Below, piece after piece: positions 8,379 through 18,044 of a stretch of DNA of 64,000 nucleotides. The position numbers were made by a program, and so were the translations under genes. The notes beneath the pieces were generated by a model that had not been told where the DNA came from, did not search any database, and saw only the letters and a list, made by a program, of their open reading frames with translations. The DNA comes from Methylotenera oryzisoli (lineage in GTDB: Bacteria; Pseudomonadota; Gammaproteobacteria; Burkholderiales; Methylophilaceae), in contig CAMDXI010000002.1 in NCBI GenBank assembly GCA_945878695.1, positions 57,462 to 121,461 on the forward strand, given 5' to 3'. The first letter of the stretch is position 1. Every line of letters begins with the position of its first letter.

Positions 8379-9989
8379 ATGGCCACGAATATTGAATCAT
8401 GGAACGTTGAAGACAAGCAATTTTGGGAGTCCACAGGTAAAAAAACTGCCTACCGCAATCTGTGGATTTCTGTCCCAGCCTTGCTTTGCGGTTTTGCCGT
8501 GTGGTTGATGTGGGGAATCATCGCCGTGCAAATGAGTAATTTGGGCTTTCCGTTTAGTAAAGATGAATTGTTTACACTAACGGCTATTTCTGGTTTGGCT
8601 GGGGCCACCATGCGTATTCCCGCCTCATTCTTTATTCGTTTGGCCGGCGGTCGCAATACCATATTCTTAACGACCGCCATGTTGTTAAGTCCGGCAATAG
8701 GCACGGGCATCGTCTTACAACACCCAGAGTGGCCGTTGTGGTCATTCCAGTTAATGGCCCTTTGGTCCGGTGTTGGGGGTGGCAATTTTGCCAGCTCCAT
8801 GAGTAACATCAACACATTTTTCCCCAAACGTTTGCAAGGTACGGCCTTGGGATTAAATGCTGGTTTGGGTAATTTTGGCGTGACCACCATGCAAATTCTC
8901 ATTCCATTGGTCATGACGGTAGGGGTATTTGGTGCATTGGGGGGGGATGCCACGGTGTTGGTCAAGGACAGCGGCTGGATTTTTGGAAAGATTCCTGCAG
9001 GCACCCCTACTTTTATTCAAAACGCCGGTTTTGCTTGGGTGTTTCTGTTATTGCCTTTAGCGCTATTTTGTTATTTCGGCATGAATAATTTGTTGCCCAT
9101 TTCGGCCGATGCACGCAACACATTGCTGTCTTTTTTGAAAGTAACCTGGTTGTACACGCTGGCATTCTTGCCGGCAATAGTTGGTTTGTATTTGTATTTA
9201 CCGGCTCCTACAGGTCTGGGCATACTCAATATGTGGCTGGCCATGCCATTAATTATTAGCAGTACCTTATTAGTGATGAAATTGGCTGCTTTTGGCACCA
9301 TGAAGGACAACATTGCCAAGCAGTTTGCTATTTTTAATAACAAACATACTTGGTCCATGACGGCATTGTATTTAGTGACGTTTGGATCCTTCATCGGCTT
9401 TTCCATGGCATTGCCATTGTCTATTACGGTTATTTTTGGCGATAAACACCTGTTTGATGCCGCCAACGGTATTTGGACCCATGTTAAGAATCCCAATGCC
9501 CCCTCAGCGCTCACTTATGCTTGGATAGGCCCTTTTGTTGGCGCACTCATTCGACCTTTGGGTGGTTGGGTTTCCGATAAGGTGGGCGGCTCCATCGTGA
9601 CCCAAGTGATTTCTGCGGTAATGGTGTTGGCCTCCATCTATGCAGGTTACATCATGATGCAGGCCTACCACTCGCCTACACCAGAAATTTACTTTCAGGC
9701 CTTCCTGCTGACGTTTGTCGTGTTGTTTGCAGCGACAGGCATGGGTAATGGCTCGACCTTTAGAACCGTAGGCGTGATTTTTGACCGCGTGCAAGCTGGT
9801 CCGGTGTTGGGTTGGACTTCTGCTGTGGCGGCATACGGCTCATTCATTGCCCCAGAAGTAATTAAAGGGCAAATCAAGGCCGGCACCCCAGAAATGGCCA
9901 TGTATGGTTTCGCTGTGTTTTATGCGCTGTGCTTACTACTAAATTGGTGGTTTTACTTACGGGCCAATTCGGAAATAAAAAATCCTTAA
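8379..9989 (+). CDS. narK2: Nitrate/nitrite transporter NarK2 (MFS)
   Basis: Second NarK paralogue, of the longer type related to enterobacterial NarK, usually a nitrate/nitrite antiporter that feeds NarG and expels nitrite. Start at 8379 is chosen because AAGGAGAG lies at 8367-8374 with ideal spacing; an upstream in-frame ATG at 8331 would overlap narK1 and lacks such a site. The 536-residue product has two bundles of helices, Arg79 in ATMRIPASF, and the signature GVGGGNFASSMSNIN (131-145) with GLNAGLGNFGVTT (158-170). A long central loop and extra helices separate the halves, typical of this subtype. It is cotranscribed between narK1 and narG. Confidence 0.9.
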   Translation: MATNIESWNVEDKQFWESTGKKTAYRNLWISVPALLCGFAVWLMWGIIAVQMSNLGFPFSKDELFTLTAISGLAGATMRIPASFFIRLAGGRNTIFLTTAMLLSPAIGTGIVLQHPEWPLWSFQLMALWSGVGGGNFASSMSNINTFFPKRLQGTALGLNAGLGNFGVTTMQILIPLVMTVGVFGALGGDATVLVKDSGWIFGKIPAGTPTFIQNAGFAWVFLLLPLALFCYFGMNNLLPISADARNTLLSFLKVTWLYTLAFLPAIVGLYLYLPAPTGLGILNMWLAMPLIISSTLLVMKLAAFGTMKDNIAKQFAIFNNKHTWSMTALYLVTFGSFIGFSMALPLSITVIFGDKHLFDAANGIWTHVKNPNAPSALTYAWIGPFVGALIRPLGGWVSDKVGGSIVTQVISAVMVLASIYAGYIMMQAYHSPTPEIYFQAFLLTFVVLFAATGMGNGSTFRTVGVIFDRVQAGPVLGWTSAVAAYGSFIAPEVIKGQIKAGTPEMAMYGFAVFYALCLLLNWWFYLRANSEIKNP

Positions 9990-10001
9990 TGAACGGCAGT
10001 G

Positions 10002-10053
10002 AGCAGGCTGAGTTGGCCTGCTTATGAATGAATAATGATTGCCGCATCGCGGC
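10002..10053 (+). other. Two intercistronic hairpins between narK2 and narG
   Basis: AGCAGGC (10002-10008) pairs with GCCTGCT (10016-10022) across a 7-base loop, and GCCGC (10041-10045) pairs with GCGGC (10049-10053). No T-run follows, so they are unlikely to terminate fully. Such elements often set differential mRNA stability inside an operon, here protecting or insulating narGHJI. Function is inferred from position only. Confidence 0.4.
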
Positions 10054-10068
10054 TGATGGGAGAGAAAC

Positions 10069-13000
10069 ATGAGTCACTTTTTAGATAGACTAAGATTTTT
10101 TGATAAGGTCAAAGCCACTTTTTCTAATGAACACGGCATAGTAACGAATGAAGACAGGCAGTGGGAACAGGCTTATCGTCATCGTTGGCAGCACGATAAG
10201 GTGGTGCGCTCAACGCATGGGGTAAATTGCACCGGTGGTTGTTCGTGGAAAATTTTTGTTAAAAATGGCTTGGTTTCTTTTGAGATGCAGCAGACCGATT
10301 ACCCCCGTACCAGGGACGATTTGCCTGACCATGAACCTCGTGGCTGTCAGCGCGGCGCATCCTTTTCTTGGTATTTATACAGTCCGCATCGCATCAAACA
10401 CCCATTAATACGCGGACGTTTACTGGATCTATATCGCTTAGAGCGCATGGCCGGTAAAGACCCAGTCGAGGCATGGGCAGCCATTCAAGCGGATGCGGCT
10501 AAACGTAAAGCTTATACAGCGGTGCGCGGCTTAGGTGGATTTGTCCGCACCTCATGGGATGAGGTGAATGAAATTATCGCCGCTGCCAATGTGTATACCA
10601 TTAAAAAATGGGGCCCAGACCGCATTTTTGGTTTTTCTCCTATTCCTGCGATGTCTATGATTTCTTACGCCGCAGGCTCCCGATTCCTTTCCCTTATCGG
10701 TGCGGCCTGCGGATCTTTTTATGATTGGTATTGCGACTTGCCGGCCGCCAGTCCGCAGACCTGGGGTGAGCAGACCGACGTGCCGGAAGCGGCCGATTGG
10801 TATAACTCAACCTACATCATTATCACCGGCGCTAACCTGCCGATGACACGCACGCCCGATGCGCATTTTGCCTCCGAAGTCCGATATAAAGGCGCAAAAA
10901 TAGTGGCCATGGCACCCGATTATGCCGAGTTCTGTAAGTTCTCTGATTTATGGATGCCAATTAAACAAGGCACCGATTCTGCCGCTTTCTTGGCTATGGG
11001 TCACGTGGCATTGAAAGAGTTTTACATCAATGCTCAGGATGATTATTTCCAAGAATACGCTCGTAAATACACCGATTTACCTATGCAAGTGATGCTGCGT
11101 AAACAAGGCGATGCCTACGTATCGGATCGTTTTTTGCGCGCCTCGGATTTTGATGGGGCTTTGGGTGAAAGCAATAACCCCGAATGGAAGACCATCGTAT
11201 TTGATCGCAAAACCTGTGCTTTTGCCGCACCCAATGGCAGCATAGGGTTTCGCTGGGGCGAAGAGGGTAAATGGAATTTATTAGAGCAAGCCGCTAACCA
11301 CCAAATTGCTGCAGAACTGTCTTGCGTAGACGACAGGGATGACGTGGCCTCCGTTGGTTTTCCACATTTCACTCATGGCGAAGCCGATCTCCTTTACCGC
11401 AATGTTCCGGTGCGTAATGTGAAATTGGCCAACGGCGACACAGTATTGGTGGCGACCGTGTTTGATTTGCAGGTTGCGCAATACGGCATAGACCGTGGCT
11501 TAGGTGGCGACAATGTGGCCACCAGTTATGCCGATGCCGATGTGGCCTATACCCCGGCTTGGGCAGAAAAAGTCACCGGTGTGAAAGCTGCTGACATCGA
11601 GCGTACTGGCCGTGAGTTTGCTTATAACGCCTCTAAAACCAAAGGTAAATCCATGGTGATTATGGGCGCGGCCATTAACCACTGGTACCACAATGATTTA
11701 TCTTATCGCGCCATCATGAATTTGTTGCACATGTGTGGTTGTGTCGGTCAAACCGGAGGCGGTTGGGCGCATTACGTGGGTCAAGAAAAACTCAGGCCAC
11801 AAGCCGGTTGGGCGCCGATTGCTTTTGCCTTGGATTGGATGCGCCCACCGCGCCATACCAATTCCACTTCTTATTGGTATTTCCATACCGACCAATGGCG
11901 TTATGAAACACTGAATGCCGACAGCTTGTTGTCACCAGCGGGTAAGGGTAAGAATAAGGGCAATTCCATTGCCGATTACAACGTCAAAGCCGCGCGTATG
12001 GGCTGGTTGCCTTCCATGCCTAACTTCAATCGCAATCCAATTGAGCTGGCCGAGGAAGCCAAACAAAGCGGCGCGACCGATGAAGCCGGCGTGGCTAAGT
12101 ACATTGCTGGGCAGTTGAAGTCAGGGGCATTGGATGTGGCCTACGCTGATCCCGATAATCCTGTTAATTGGCCGCGCAATTTATTTGTCTGGCGGGCCAA
12201 TTTGATAGGCACTTCGGCCAAAGGTCACGAGTACTTTCTTAAACATTTATTGGGTGCGCAAAATGGCGTATTGCAAGAGTCTGGTGCCGGCCGAGCTAAT
12301 AAAGAAGTGCAATGGCATGAGGATGCGCCAATCGGCAAATTGGATTTGATGGTGGACATCAATTTCCGTCTCAATTCTACTGGCGCTTATTCCGACATTA
12401 TTTTACCAACGGCTACTTGGTACGAAAAAAATGATTTGAATACCACCGACATGCACCCGTTCATACACCCGTTGTCCGAGGCGGTGTCTCCTGGATGGGA
12501 ATCGAAATCCGATTGGCAGATATTTAAAACGCTGGCTAAAACTTTTTCTGGCTTAGCCGAAAAGCATCTTGGCACCAAGCAAGAAGTGGTGGCCTTACCC
12601 ATGCAACACGATTCAGCGGCCGAATTGGCCCAACCATTTGGTGAAGTTAAAAATTGGAAAGAAGGCGATTGCGAACCGATTCCAGGCAAAACCATGGCCA
12701 TTATCAAAGTGGTAGAGCGGGCTTATGGCGATACTTACCGTAAATTCATCGCCCTAGGGCCATTGATGACCAAGCTAGGTAACAACATCAAGGGCATCGA
12801 TTGGAACACCGATCAAGAGTACGAGGAGCTAAAAAAACACAACTCCACGGTCAAGGAGCCGGGCATTTCTTTTGGCATGCCGTCTTTGTCTGAGGACATC
12901 GAGGTGTGCGATTCCGTGATGCGCATGGCACCAGAAACCAATGGTGAAGTCGCGCATAAATCCTGGTCAGCCTTATCTAAGAAAACCGGCATGGATCACC

Positions 13001-13818
13001 ACCATTTGTATGCCGGTCGACATGAAGATAAATTCACCTTTAAAGACATTCAAGCGCAACCACGCAAAATCATAACTGCGCCGACTTGGTCTGGTATTGA
13101 GTCCGAGCATGTGTCTTATACGGCGGGTTACACCAATATCCATGAGCATATTCCGTTCCGCACCTTAACCGGCCGCGCGCATTTTTACCAAGATCACGAG
13201 TGGATGCTGGATTTTGGCGAAGGCTTTTGTACTTACAAACCCATGGTTGATTTAGGCGAATTAAATGCTTTGCCTAACAGCGTTACCAGCAAACCACACT
13301 TGGCCTTGAATTGGATCACGCCGCATTCTAAATGGGGTATCCACTCTTCCTACCAAGATAATTTACGCATGCTGACTTTGTTCCGCGGTGGACCCTATGT
13401 ATGGCTATCTGAAGACGATGCAAAATCGGTAGGCATAGAAGATAACGATTGGGTGGAAGCCGTAAACCATAACGGCGCAACCGTAGCACGGGCGGTGGTT
13501 TCGCAACGCGTGCCACGTGGCATGGCCATGATGTACCACGCGCAGGAGAAGAATGTAAACGTGCCAGGCTCTCCTTCCACCGGTAAACGCGGTGGTATTT
13601 TGAATTCGGTGACAAGGGTCATCATGAAGCCGACCAATATGATAGGCGGCTACGCACAGCTTTCTTATGGATTCAATTACTACGGTACGGTGGGTTGCCA
13701 ACGCGACACCATGGTGGCGCTGCACAAAATAGCCGACAAAGACGTCGATTGGTTGGAACGTCCACTCACCGATGAGCGCGAAGCACAACTTAACCCCGTT
13801 GGCATTAGCGCCAAGTAA
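10069..13818 (+). CDS. narG: Respiratory nitrate reductase alpha subunit NarG
   Basis: Catalytic subunit of the membrane-anchored NarGHI complex; reduces nitrate to nitrite at a Mo-bisMGD centre on the cytoplasmic face. At 1249 residues it is full length. The N-terminus has the vestigial Tat-like helix found in NarG (DRLRFF). FS0 ligands are His50, Cys54, Cys58 and the Cys in PRGCQRGAS, in the STHGVNCTGGC context. Asp223 in YDWYCDLPAASP corresponds to the aspartate Mo ligand of the E. coli enzyme. Further family segments include TRTPDAHFASEVRYKG and the C-terminal GYAQLSYGFNYYGTVGCQRD. The start has GGGAGAG upstream. narH begins 20 bases after its stop. Confidence 0.98.
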   Translation: MSHFLDRLRFFDKVKATFSNEHGIVTNEDRQWEQAYRHRWQHDKVVRSTHGVNCTGGCSWKIFVKNGLVSFEMQQTDYPRTRDDLPDHEPRGCQRGASFSWYLYSPHRIKHPLIRGRLLDLYRLERMAGKDPVEAWAAIQADAAKRKAYTAVRGLGGFVRTSWDEVNEIIAAANVYTIKKWGPDRIFGFSPIPAMSMISYAAGSRFLSLIGAACGSFYDWYCDLPAASPQTWGEQTDVPEAADWYNSTYIIITGANLPMTRTPDAHFASEVRYKGAKIVAMAPDYAEFCKFSDLWMPIKQGTDSAAFLAMGHVALKEFYINAQDDYFQEYARKYTDLPMQVMLRKQGDAYVSDRFLRASDFDGALGESNNPEWKTIVFDRKTCAFAAPNGSIGFRWGEEGKWNLLEQAANHQIAAELSCVDDRDDVASVGFPHFTHGEADLLYRNVPVRNVKLANGDTVLVATVFDLQVAQYGIDRGLGGDNVATSYADADVAYTPAWAEKVTGVKAADIERTGREFAYNASKTKGKSMVIMGAAINHWYHNDLSYRAIMNLLHMCGCVGQTGGGWAHYVGQEKLRPQAGWAPIAFALDWMRPPRHTNSTSYWYFHTDQWRYETLNADSLLSPAGKGKNKGNSIADYNVKAARMGWLPSMPNFNRNPIELAEEAKQSGATDEAGVAKYIAGQLKSGALDVAYADPDNPVNWPRNLFVWRANLIGTSAKGHEYFLKHLLGAQNGVLQESGAGRANKEVQWHEDAPIGKLDLMVDINFRLNSTGAYSDIILPTATWYEKNDLNTTDMHPFIHPLSEAVSPGWESKSDWQIFKTLAKTFSGLAEKHLGTKQEVVALPMQHDSAAELAQPFGEVKNWKEGDCEPIPGKTMAIIKVVERAYGDTYRKFIALGPLMTKLGNNIKGIDWNTDQEYEELKKHNSTVKEPGISFGMPSLSEDIEVCDSVMRMAPETNGEVAHKSWSALSKKTGMDHHHLYAGRHEDKFTFKDIQAQPRKIITAPTWSGIESEHVSYTAGYTNIHEHIPFRTLTGRAHFYQDHEWMLDFGEGFCTYKPMVDLGELNALPNSVTSKPHLALNWITPHSKWGIHSSYQDNLRMLTLFRGGPYVWLSEDDAKSVGIEDNDWVEAVNHNGATVARAVVSQRVPRGMAMMYHAQEKNVNVPGSPSTGKRGGILNSVTRVIMKPTNMIGGYAQLSYGFNYYGTVGCQRDTMVALHKIADKDVDWLERPLTDEREAQLNPVGISAK

Positions 13819-13838
13819 AAGGACATCAGGAGATTATT

Positions 13839-15389
13839 ATGAAAGTACGTGCACAATTCGCCTTTGTCTTTAATCTAGATAAATGCATAGGTTGCCATAC
13901 CTGTTCGGTCACCTGTAAGAATGTTTGGACTAACCGAAAAGGCGTGGAATACGCTTGGTTTAATAACGTGGAATCCAAACCTGGAGTGGGTTACCCAAAA
14001 CAGTGGGAAAACCAAGAAATTTGGCAGGGTGGTTGGGAATTGAAAAATGGCAAATTGGAGCTTAAATCTGGCGGTCGCACCAGCAAATTGCTTAATATTT
14101 TTGCTAACCCAGACATGCCAGAGATAGACGACTACTACGAGCCGTTTACCTACAATTACGCGCATTTGCAAAATGCCCCGCTGTCTGAGGCGACCCCCAC
14201 CGCTCGGCCTATTTCGCAAATCACGGGTAAATCCATGGAGAAGATTAGCTGGGGACCCAATTGGGAAGACGATTTAGCCGGTGAATTCCATAAGCGTAGC
14301 AAAGACAAGAACATGGACAACATACAAAAGGAGATGTACGGTCAGTTTGAAAACACCTTCCACATGTATTTGCCGCGCATATGCAACCATTGCTTGAATG
14401 CCGCTTGCGTGGCCGCTTGCCCATCAGGCTCCATCTATAAGCGTGAAGAAGACGGCATTGTATTGGTGGATCAGGATAAATGCCGAGGCTGGCGCATGTG
14501 CGTGAGTTCCTGCCCATACAAAAAAGTATTTTATAACTGGGAGTCTGGCAAGGCCGAGAAGTGCATAGGCTGTTACCCTCGTGTGGAATCGGGTATGCCT
14601 ACGGTGTGTTCAGAATCCTGTGTCGGGCGCATACGCTATAACGGCATCATGCTGTATGACGCTGACCGTATCGAAGAATTAGCCAGCATGGAAGACACGC
14701 AAGATTTGTACGAGGCGCAGCGCCGTATATTCTTAGACCCAAATGACCCAGAAGTCATTAAGGCCGCTAGATTAGAGGGCATCAATGAAGATTGGTTAAC
14801 GGCAGCGCGTAATTCACCGATTTGGAAAATGGCCATGGATTGGAAAATCGCCTTTCCTATGCACCCTGAATTTCGTACTTTGCCCATGGTTTGGTACGTG
14901 CCACCCTTATCGCCGGTGCAATCACAAATTGATCAGGGCAACCTGCCTGTGGGCCCAGATGGAGCGATCCCTTTGGCCGGATCGATGCGCTTGCCGGTGG
15001 AATACTTGGCGAATTTACTCACCGCAGGCAAAACCGAGCCTATCGAAAGTGCCTTGAATAAACTAATCGCCATGCGCAGTTACCAACGTTCCATCCACGT
15101 GGAAGGGCAAGTGGACACGCGTGCGATTGATGCCGCTGGGATTACAGAAGAGCAAGCTAAGGAAATGTACCGCTACTTGGCGATTGCCAATTACGAAGAC
15201 CGTTTTGTTATTCCCACCGGGCATACCGAAGAAACCCTGGACGATTCCTTCGGCTTCCAAGGTCAAAATGGCTTTAACTTTGGTAACGATAGTTCGCACG
15301 GTGTGTCAAAAATTACTTTATTTCCACGACGTCGTAAAGACACGGTGGAGCCTAAAGAGCTGGCACCGGCTAGCGATAATAATAGTTAA
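13839..15389 (+). CDS. narH: Respiratory nitrate reductase beta subunit NarH
   Basis: Iron-sulfur electron-transfer subunit linking NarI haems to NarG. Four cysteine groups are visible. The first is Cys16, Cys19, Cys22 and Cys26 (CIGCHTCSVTCK). The central groups are CNHCLNAACVAACP and CRGWRMCVSSCP, where Trp replaces the second cysteine as in other NarH proteins and marks the [3Fe-4S] cluster. The last is CIGCYPRVESGMPTVCSESC. Total length of 516 residues is typical. It starts 20 bases after narG with AGGAGA before the ATG. The charged C-terminal stretch is as expected. Identity is certain. Confidence 0.98.
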   Translation: MKVRAQFAFVFNLDKCIGCHTCSVTCKNVWTNRKGVEYAWFNNVESKPGVGYPKQWENQEIWQGGWELKNGKLELKSGGRTSKLLNIFANPDMPEIDDYYEPFTYNYAHLQNAPLSEATPTARPISQITGKSMEKISWGPNWEDDLAGEFHKRSKDKNMDNIQKEMYGQFENTFHMYLPRICNHCLNAACVAACPSGSIYKREEDGIVLVDQDKCRGWRMCVSSCPYKKVFYNWESGKAEKCIGCYPRVESGMPTVCSESCVGRIRYNGIMLYDADRIEELASMEDTQDLYEAQRRIFLDPNDPEVIKAARLEGINEDWLTAARNSPIWKMAMDWKIAFPMHPEFRTLPMVWYVPPLSPVQSQIDQGNLPVGPDGAIPLAGSMRLPVEYLANLLTAGKTEPIESALNKLIAMRSYQRSIHVEGQVDTRAIDAAGITEEQAKEMYRYLAIANYEDRFVIPTGHTEETLDDSFGFQGQNGFNFGNDSSHGVSKITLFPRRRKDTVEPKELAPASDNNS

Positions 15390-15406
15390 GCCCCAAAGGA
15401 AACCGT

Positions 15407-15925
15407 ATGCAAATTTACAAATTATTATCGGCTTTGTTGGATTACCCGAGTCAAGATTTGCTCAATAACTTGCCGGAATTGCAGGCATTTGTCGAGCAAA
15501 GTCTAGAAATCGACCAGGCTGAACGACTGGCTTTGCACGCTTTTTTAGCTCACCTGACAAGTAAATCTTTGACGGATCTGCAAGCCGACTACGTGCAAAC
15601 TTTTGATATGACAGCTGAACACAGCTTGCATTTAACTCACCATTTATTTGGCGACGATAAAAATCGGGGGCCAGCTTTGATTGATTTAGGGGAGCTGTAT
15701 AAAGATTATGGCGTGGAGGTGGTGAGTAAGGAACTACCCGATTACTTGCCCTTAATTCTGGAATTTGCCGCTTATTTGGACGAGAACGAGGCGACGGTAT
15801 TCTTATCGGATGCCAAAAAGGTCTTCGCGGTATTGACCGAAAATCTCCAAAAAGCCAACAGCCCCTACGCCGCATTGTTGTCGATGATAGACAATCGCGC
15901 CACGCTAACTAAATTGGCCGCCTAA
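15407..15925 (+). CDS. narJ: Nitrate reductase molybdenum cofactor assembly chaperone NarJ
   Basis: Cytosolic redox-enzyme maturation protein that binds apo-NarG, helps cofactor insertion and gates docking to NarI; it is not part of the finished enzyme. All-helical, 172 residues, shorter than the 236 of E. coli NarJ. Family segments include LLSALLDYPSQDLL at the N-terminus, the ADYVQTFDMTAEHSLHLTHH region (a conserved feature of this family), GPALIDLGELYKDYG and ELPDYLPLILEFAA. The start at 15407 has AAAGGAAA upstream. It lies between narH and narI in the standard order. No anomalies apart from the short C-terminus. Confidence 0.94.
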   Translation: MQIYKLLSALLDYPSQDLLNNLPELQAFVEQSLEIDQAERLALHAFLAHLTSKSLTDLQADYVQTFDMTAEHSLHLTHHLFGDDKNRGPALIDLGELYKDYGVEVVSKELPDYLPLILEFAAYLDENEATVFLSDAKKVFAVLTENLQKANSPYAALLSMIDNRATLTKLAA

Positions 15926-15951
15926 GCTAAGCGACCTTTAAGGAGAAAAAC

Positions 15952-16641
15952 ATGAATTTACACCACTTTGTTTACGGCATTTACCCCTACATTGCGCTAA
16001 GTGTTTTTTTGCTGGGCAGTTTGCAGCGCTTTGACCGCGAGCAATACACCTGGAAGAGTGATTCTAGCCAACTTCTGTCTAAAGCCAATATGCGCTTAGG
16101 CAGCAATCTATTTCACGTTGGCATACTGGCCATTTTTGCCGGGCACGCGGTTGGTTTATTGACGCCGCATGGTGTGTTTACTGGGCTAGGTGTTAGTGAT
16201 ATGACGCACCAAATGGTGGCCATTTGGGCCGGATCTATTTTCGGTGGGATGTGTTTGGTCGGCGGGCTTATCTTATGGGTACGGCGCATGTTTAATGCCC
16301 GCGTGTCAGCAGCCAGTCGTGGTTCGGATAAATTCATACTGACTTGGCTATTGATTACCTTGATGTTGGGCTTGTCTACCATACCGGTGTCGATAGGCCA
16401 TGCTAATCACGGCAATCCTAGTGTCATGATTGCTTTGGCTGAGTGGGTGCAAAGCATTGTTTATTTGCGCCCGGATCCCAGCTTGTTGGATGGCGTGGAT
16501 ACGGTATTTAAAATCCATTTATTTTTTGGCATGACGGTGTTCTTGGTGTTCCCATTTACCCGCATGGTGCATGTATGGAGTGCCCCGTTTGGCTACGTCA
16601 ATCGACCTTATCAAATTGTTCGTAGCAAACGTAAACTTTAA
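15952..16641 (+). CDS. narI: Respiratory nitrate reductase gamma subunit NarI
   Basis: Membrane cytochrome b subunit that takes electrons from quinol through two b-type haems and passes them to NarH. The 229 residues hold five hydrophobic helices. Haem-ligand histidine candidates are in HVGILAIFAGHAVGLL and in KIHLFFGMTVFLVFPFTRMVH. The N-terminus MNLHHFVYGIYPYIAL is typical. AAGGAG precedes ATG 15952. The gene completes the narGHJI set and is followed after 17 bases by the porin gene, suggesting that the operon continues. Confidence 0.97.
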   Translation: MNLHHFVYGIYPYIALSVFLLGSLQRFDREQYTWKSDSSQLLSKANMRLGSNLFHVGILAIFAGHAVGLLTPHGVFTGLGVSDMTHQMVAIWAGSIFGGMCLVGGLILWVRRMFNARVSAASRGSDKFILTWLLITLMLGLSTIPVSIGHANHGNPSVMIALAEWVQSIVYLRPDPSLLDGVDTVFKIHLFFGMTVFLVFPFTRMVHVWSAPFGYVNRPYQIVRSKRKL

Positions 16642-16658
16642 CCCCCTAGGAAATGACC

Positions 16659-18038
16659 ATGAAAACCTCGTTAACTGTTCGATCATTGCCTGCGGTTTTT
16701 ATGCTGGCTGGACTTATTAGCATCAGCCTGCCTAGCCATGCCGAAGAAGCACTGGCGCCGGCCAATTGGCTTGAGGCGATACAGCAGGGCAAAGCCATGA
16801 CCAATTTTAGATTGCGTTACGAACACGTTGATCAAGAGCCTTTGGCCAATAACGCTAATGCTTTTACTTTGCGTAGTTTAATTGGTTGGCAAACGGCCCC
16901 ATTGCACAATATTAGCTTGGCTGCACAATTGACCGATGTGCATGAATTCAATCACGACTTTAACGACAGGCGGGATAATCTATCCGAAGCCGGAAGGGCC
17001 ACTTACCCTAATGTGGTTGACCCGTCTTACACCGACATCAATCAGTTGTATGTGGATTGGACCGGCATTGCAAACACCAGGCTGCGTTTAGGTAGGCAAC
17101 AACTCAACTTGGATAACGTGCGCTTTATTGGCGACATCGGTTTTAGACAAAACATGCAAGTGTTTGATGGCGTTTCGCTGTTAAATAAAAGCCTACCGGA
17201 CACGGAATTGTTCGCCGCCCATTTTGATAGGGTTCGGCAAATTAATACTGCCTTACGTCGCGGCAATGTCGATATGCTTAATGCCAAGTATCGCCTAGCA
17301 CCGAACACTTCTTTGGTGGCATACGGCTATTTGATTGATGTTGCCAATTTGAGTCAGAACAATGGGAGTGCCACTGCATCGGCAACGGCTGCGCAAGCCG
17401 GTAATGGTTTGGGTGGCAGCCAAGATTTGACGCCCTCCGCCACCACTGATGCCAGTAGTAAAACCATGGGTGTGCGCATTGACGGGTCGGCTAAAGTGAG
17501 TTCGGACTGGAAAGTGCTGTACACCGCGGAATACGCCAAACAGGATGACTACCGTGGCGGCAGCGCATTGATCGATGCGCATTATTATAAATTAGGCGGT
17601 GGCGTAGGCTATGGCAACTGGTCATTGCGCTTTGATCATGAAACGCTGTCTAGCAATGGCGGACGCTATGCATTTCAAACGCCTTTAGGCACCAATCATT
17701 TATTTCAAGGTTGGGCGGATGTTTTTCTAATAACCCCACCCCAAGGCATAAAAGACAGCTTTGTTAGCGTGGCTGGCAACATAGAAAAAGTGAAATTGTA
17801 TGCCGAATACCACGTGCTTAAATCCGATGAGCAGTTTGATAGCCTACTAAGCGTGCTGGGTGATAAATACGGTCACGAGTTCGATGCCAGCATCAGTTAC
17901 CCGGTGAGTAGCAAGCTCAACGCTAAATTAGAATACGCCAAATTTACTGAGTCGGATGTGTACGGCACGAGCTTAACGGCAGCCGTACGTAAAGGCGACA
18001 AAGAAATTGTTTGGCTCACGGCTTTATACTCTTTCTAA
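16659..18038 (+). CDS. Outer-membrane porin (alginate-export-like beta barrel) in the nar operon
   Basis: Predicted outer-membrane beta-barrel channel. A signal peptide (MKTSLTVRSLPAVFM through PSHAEEAL) is followed by alternating short amphipathic strands and a C-terminal Phe (TALYSF), the usual signal for barrel insertion. Start at 16659 is preferred over the ATG at 16653 because the TAGGAAA site is then at normal spacing. Features such as WLEAIQQGKAMTNFRLRYEH, LRLGRQQLNLDN and a large Ala/Ser-rich loop around residues 230-260 resemble alginate-export/OprD-like barrels, but sugar specificity should not be inferred. Its place between narI and moaA suggests a nitrate or nitrite route across the outer membrane; that is inference. 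Confidence 0.78.
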   Translation: MKTSLTVRSLPAVFMLAGLISISLPSHAEEALAPANWLEAIQQGKAMTNFRLRYEHVDQEPLANNANAFTLRSLIGWQTAPLHNISLAAQLTDVHEFNHDFNDRRDNLSEAGRATYPNVVDPSYTDINQLYVDWTGIANTRLRLGRQQLNLDNVRFIGDIGFRQNMQVFDGVSLLNKSLPDTELFAAHFDRVRQINTALRRGNVDMLNAKYRLAPNTSLVAYGYLIDVANLSQNNGSATASATAAQAGNGLGGSQDLTPSATTDASSKTMGVRIDGSAKVSSDWKVLYTAEYAKQDDYRGGSALIDAHYYKLGGGVGYGNWSLRFDHETLSSNGGRYAFQTPLGTNHLFQGWADVFLITPPQGIKDSFVSVAGNIEKVKLYAEYHVLKSDEQFDSLLSVLGDKYGHEFDASISYPVSSKLNAKLEYAKFTESDVYGTSLTAAVRKGDKEIVWLTALYSF

Positions 18039-18044
18039 TTTTTC

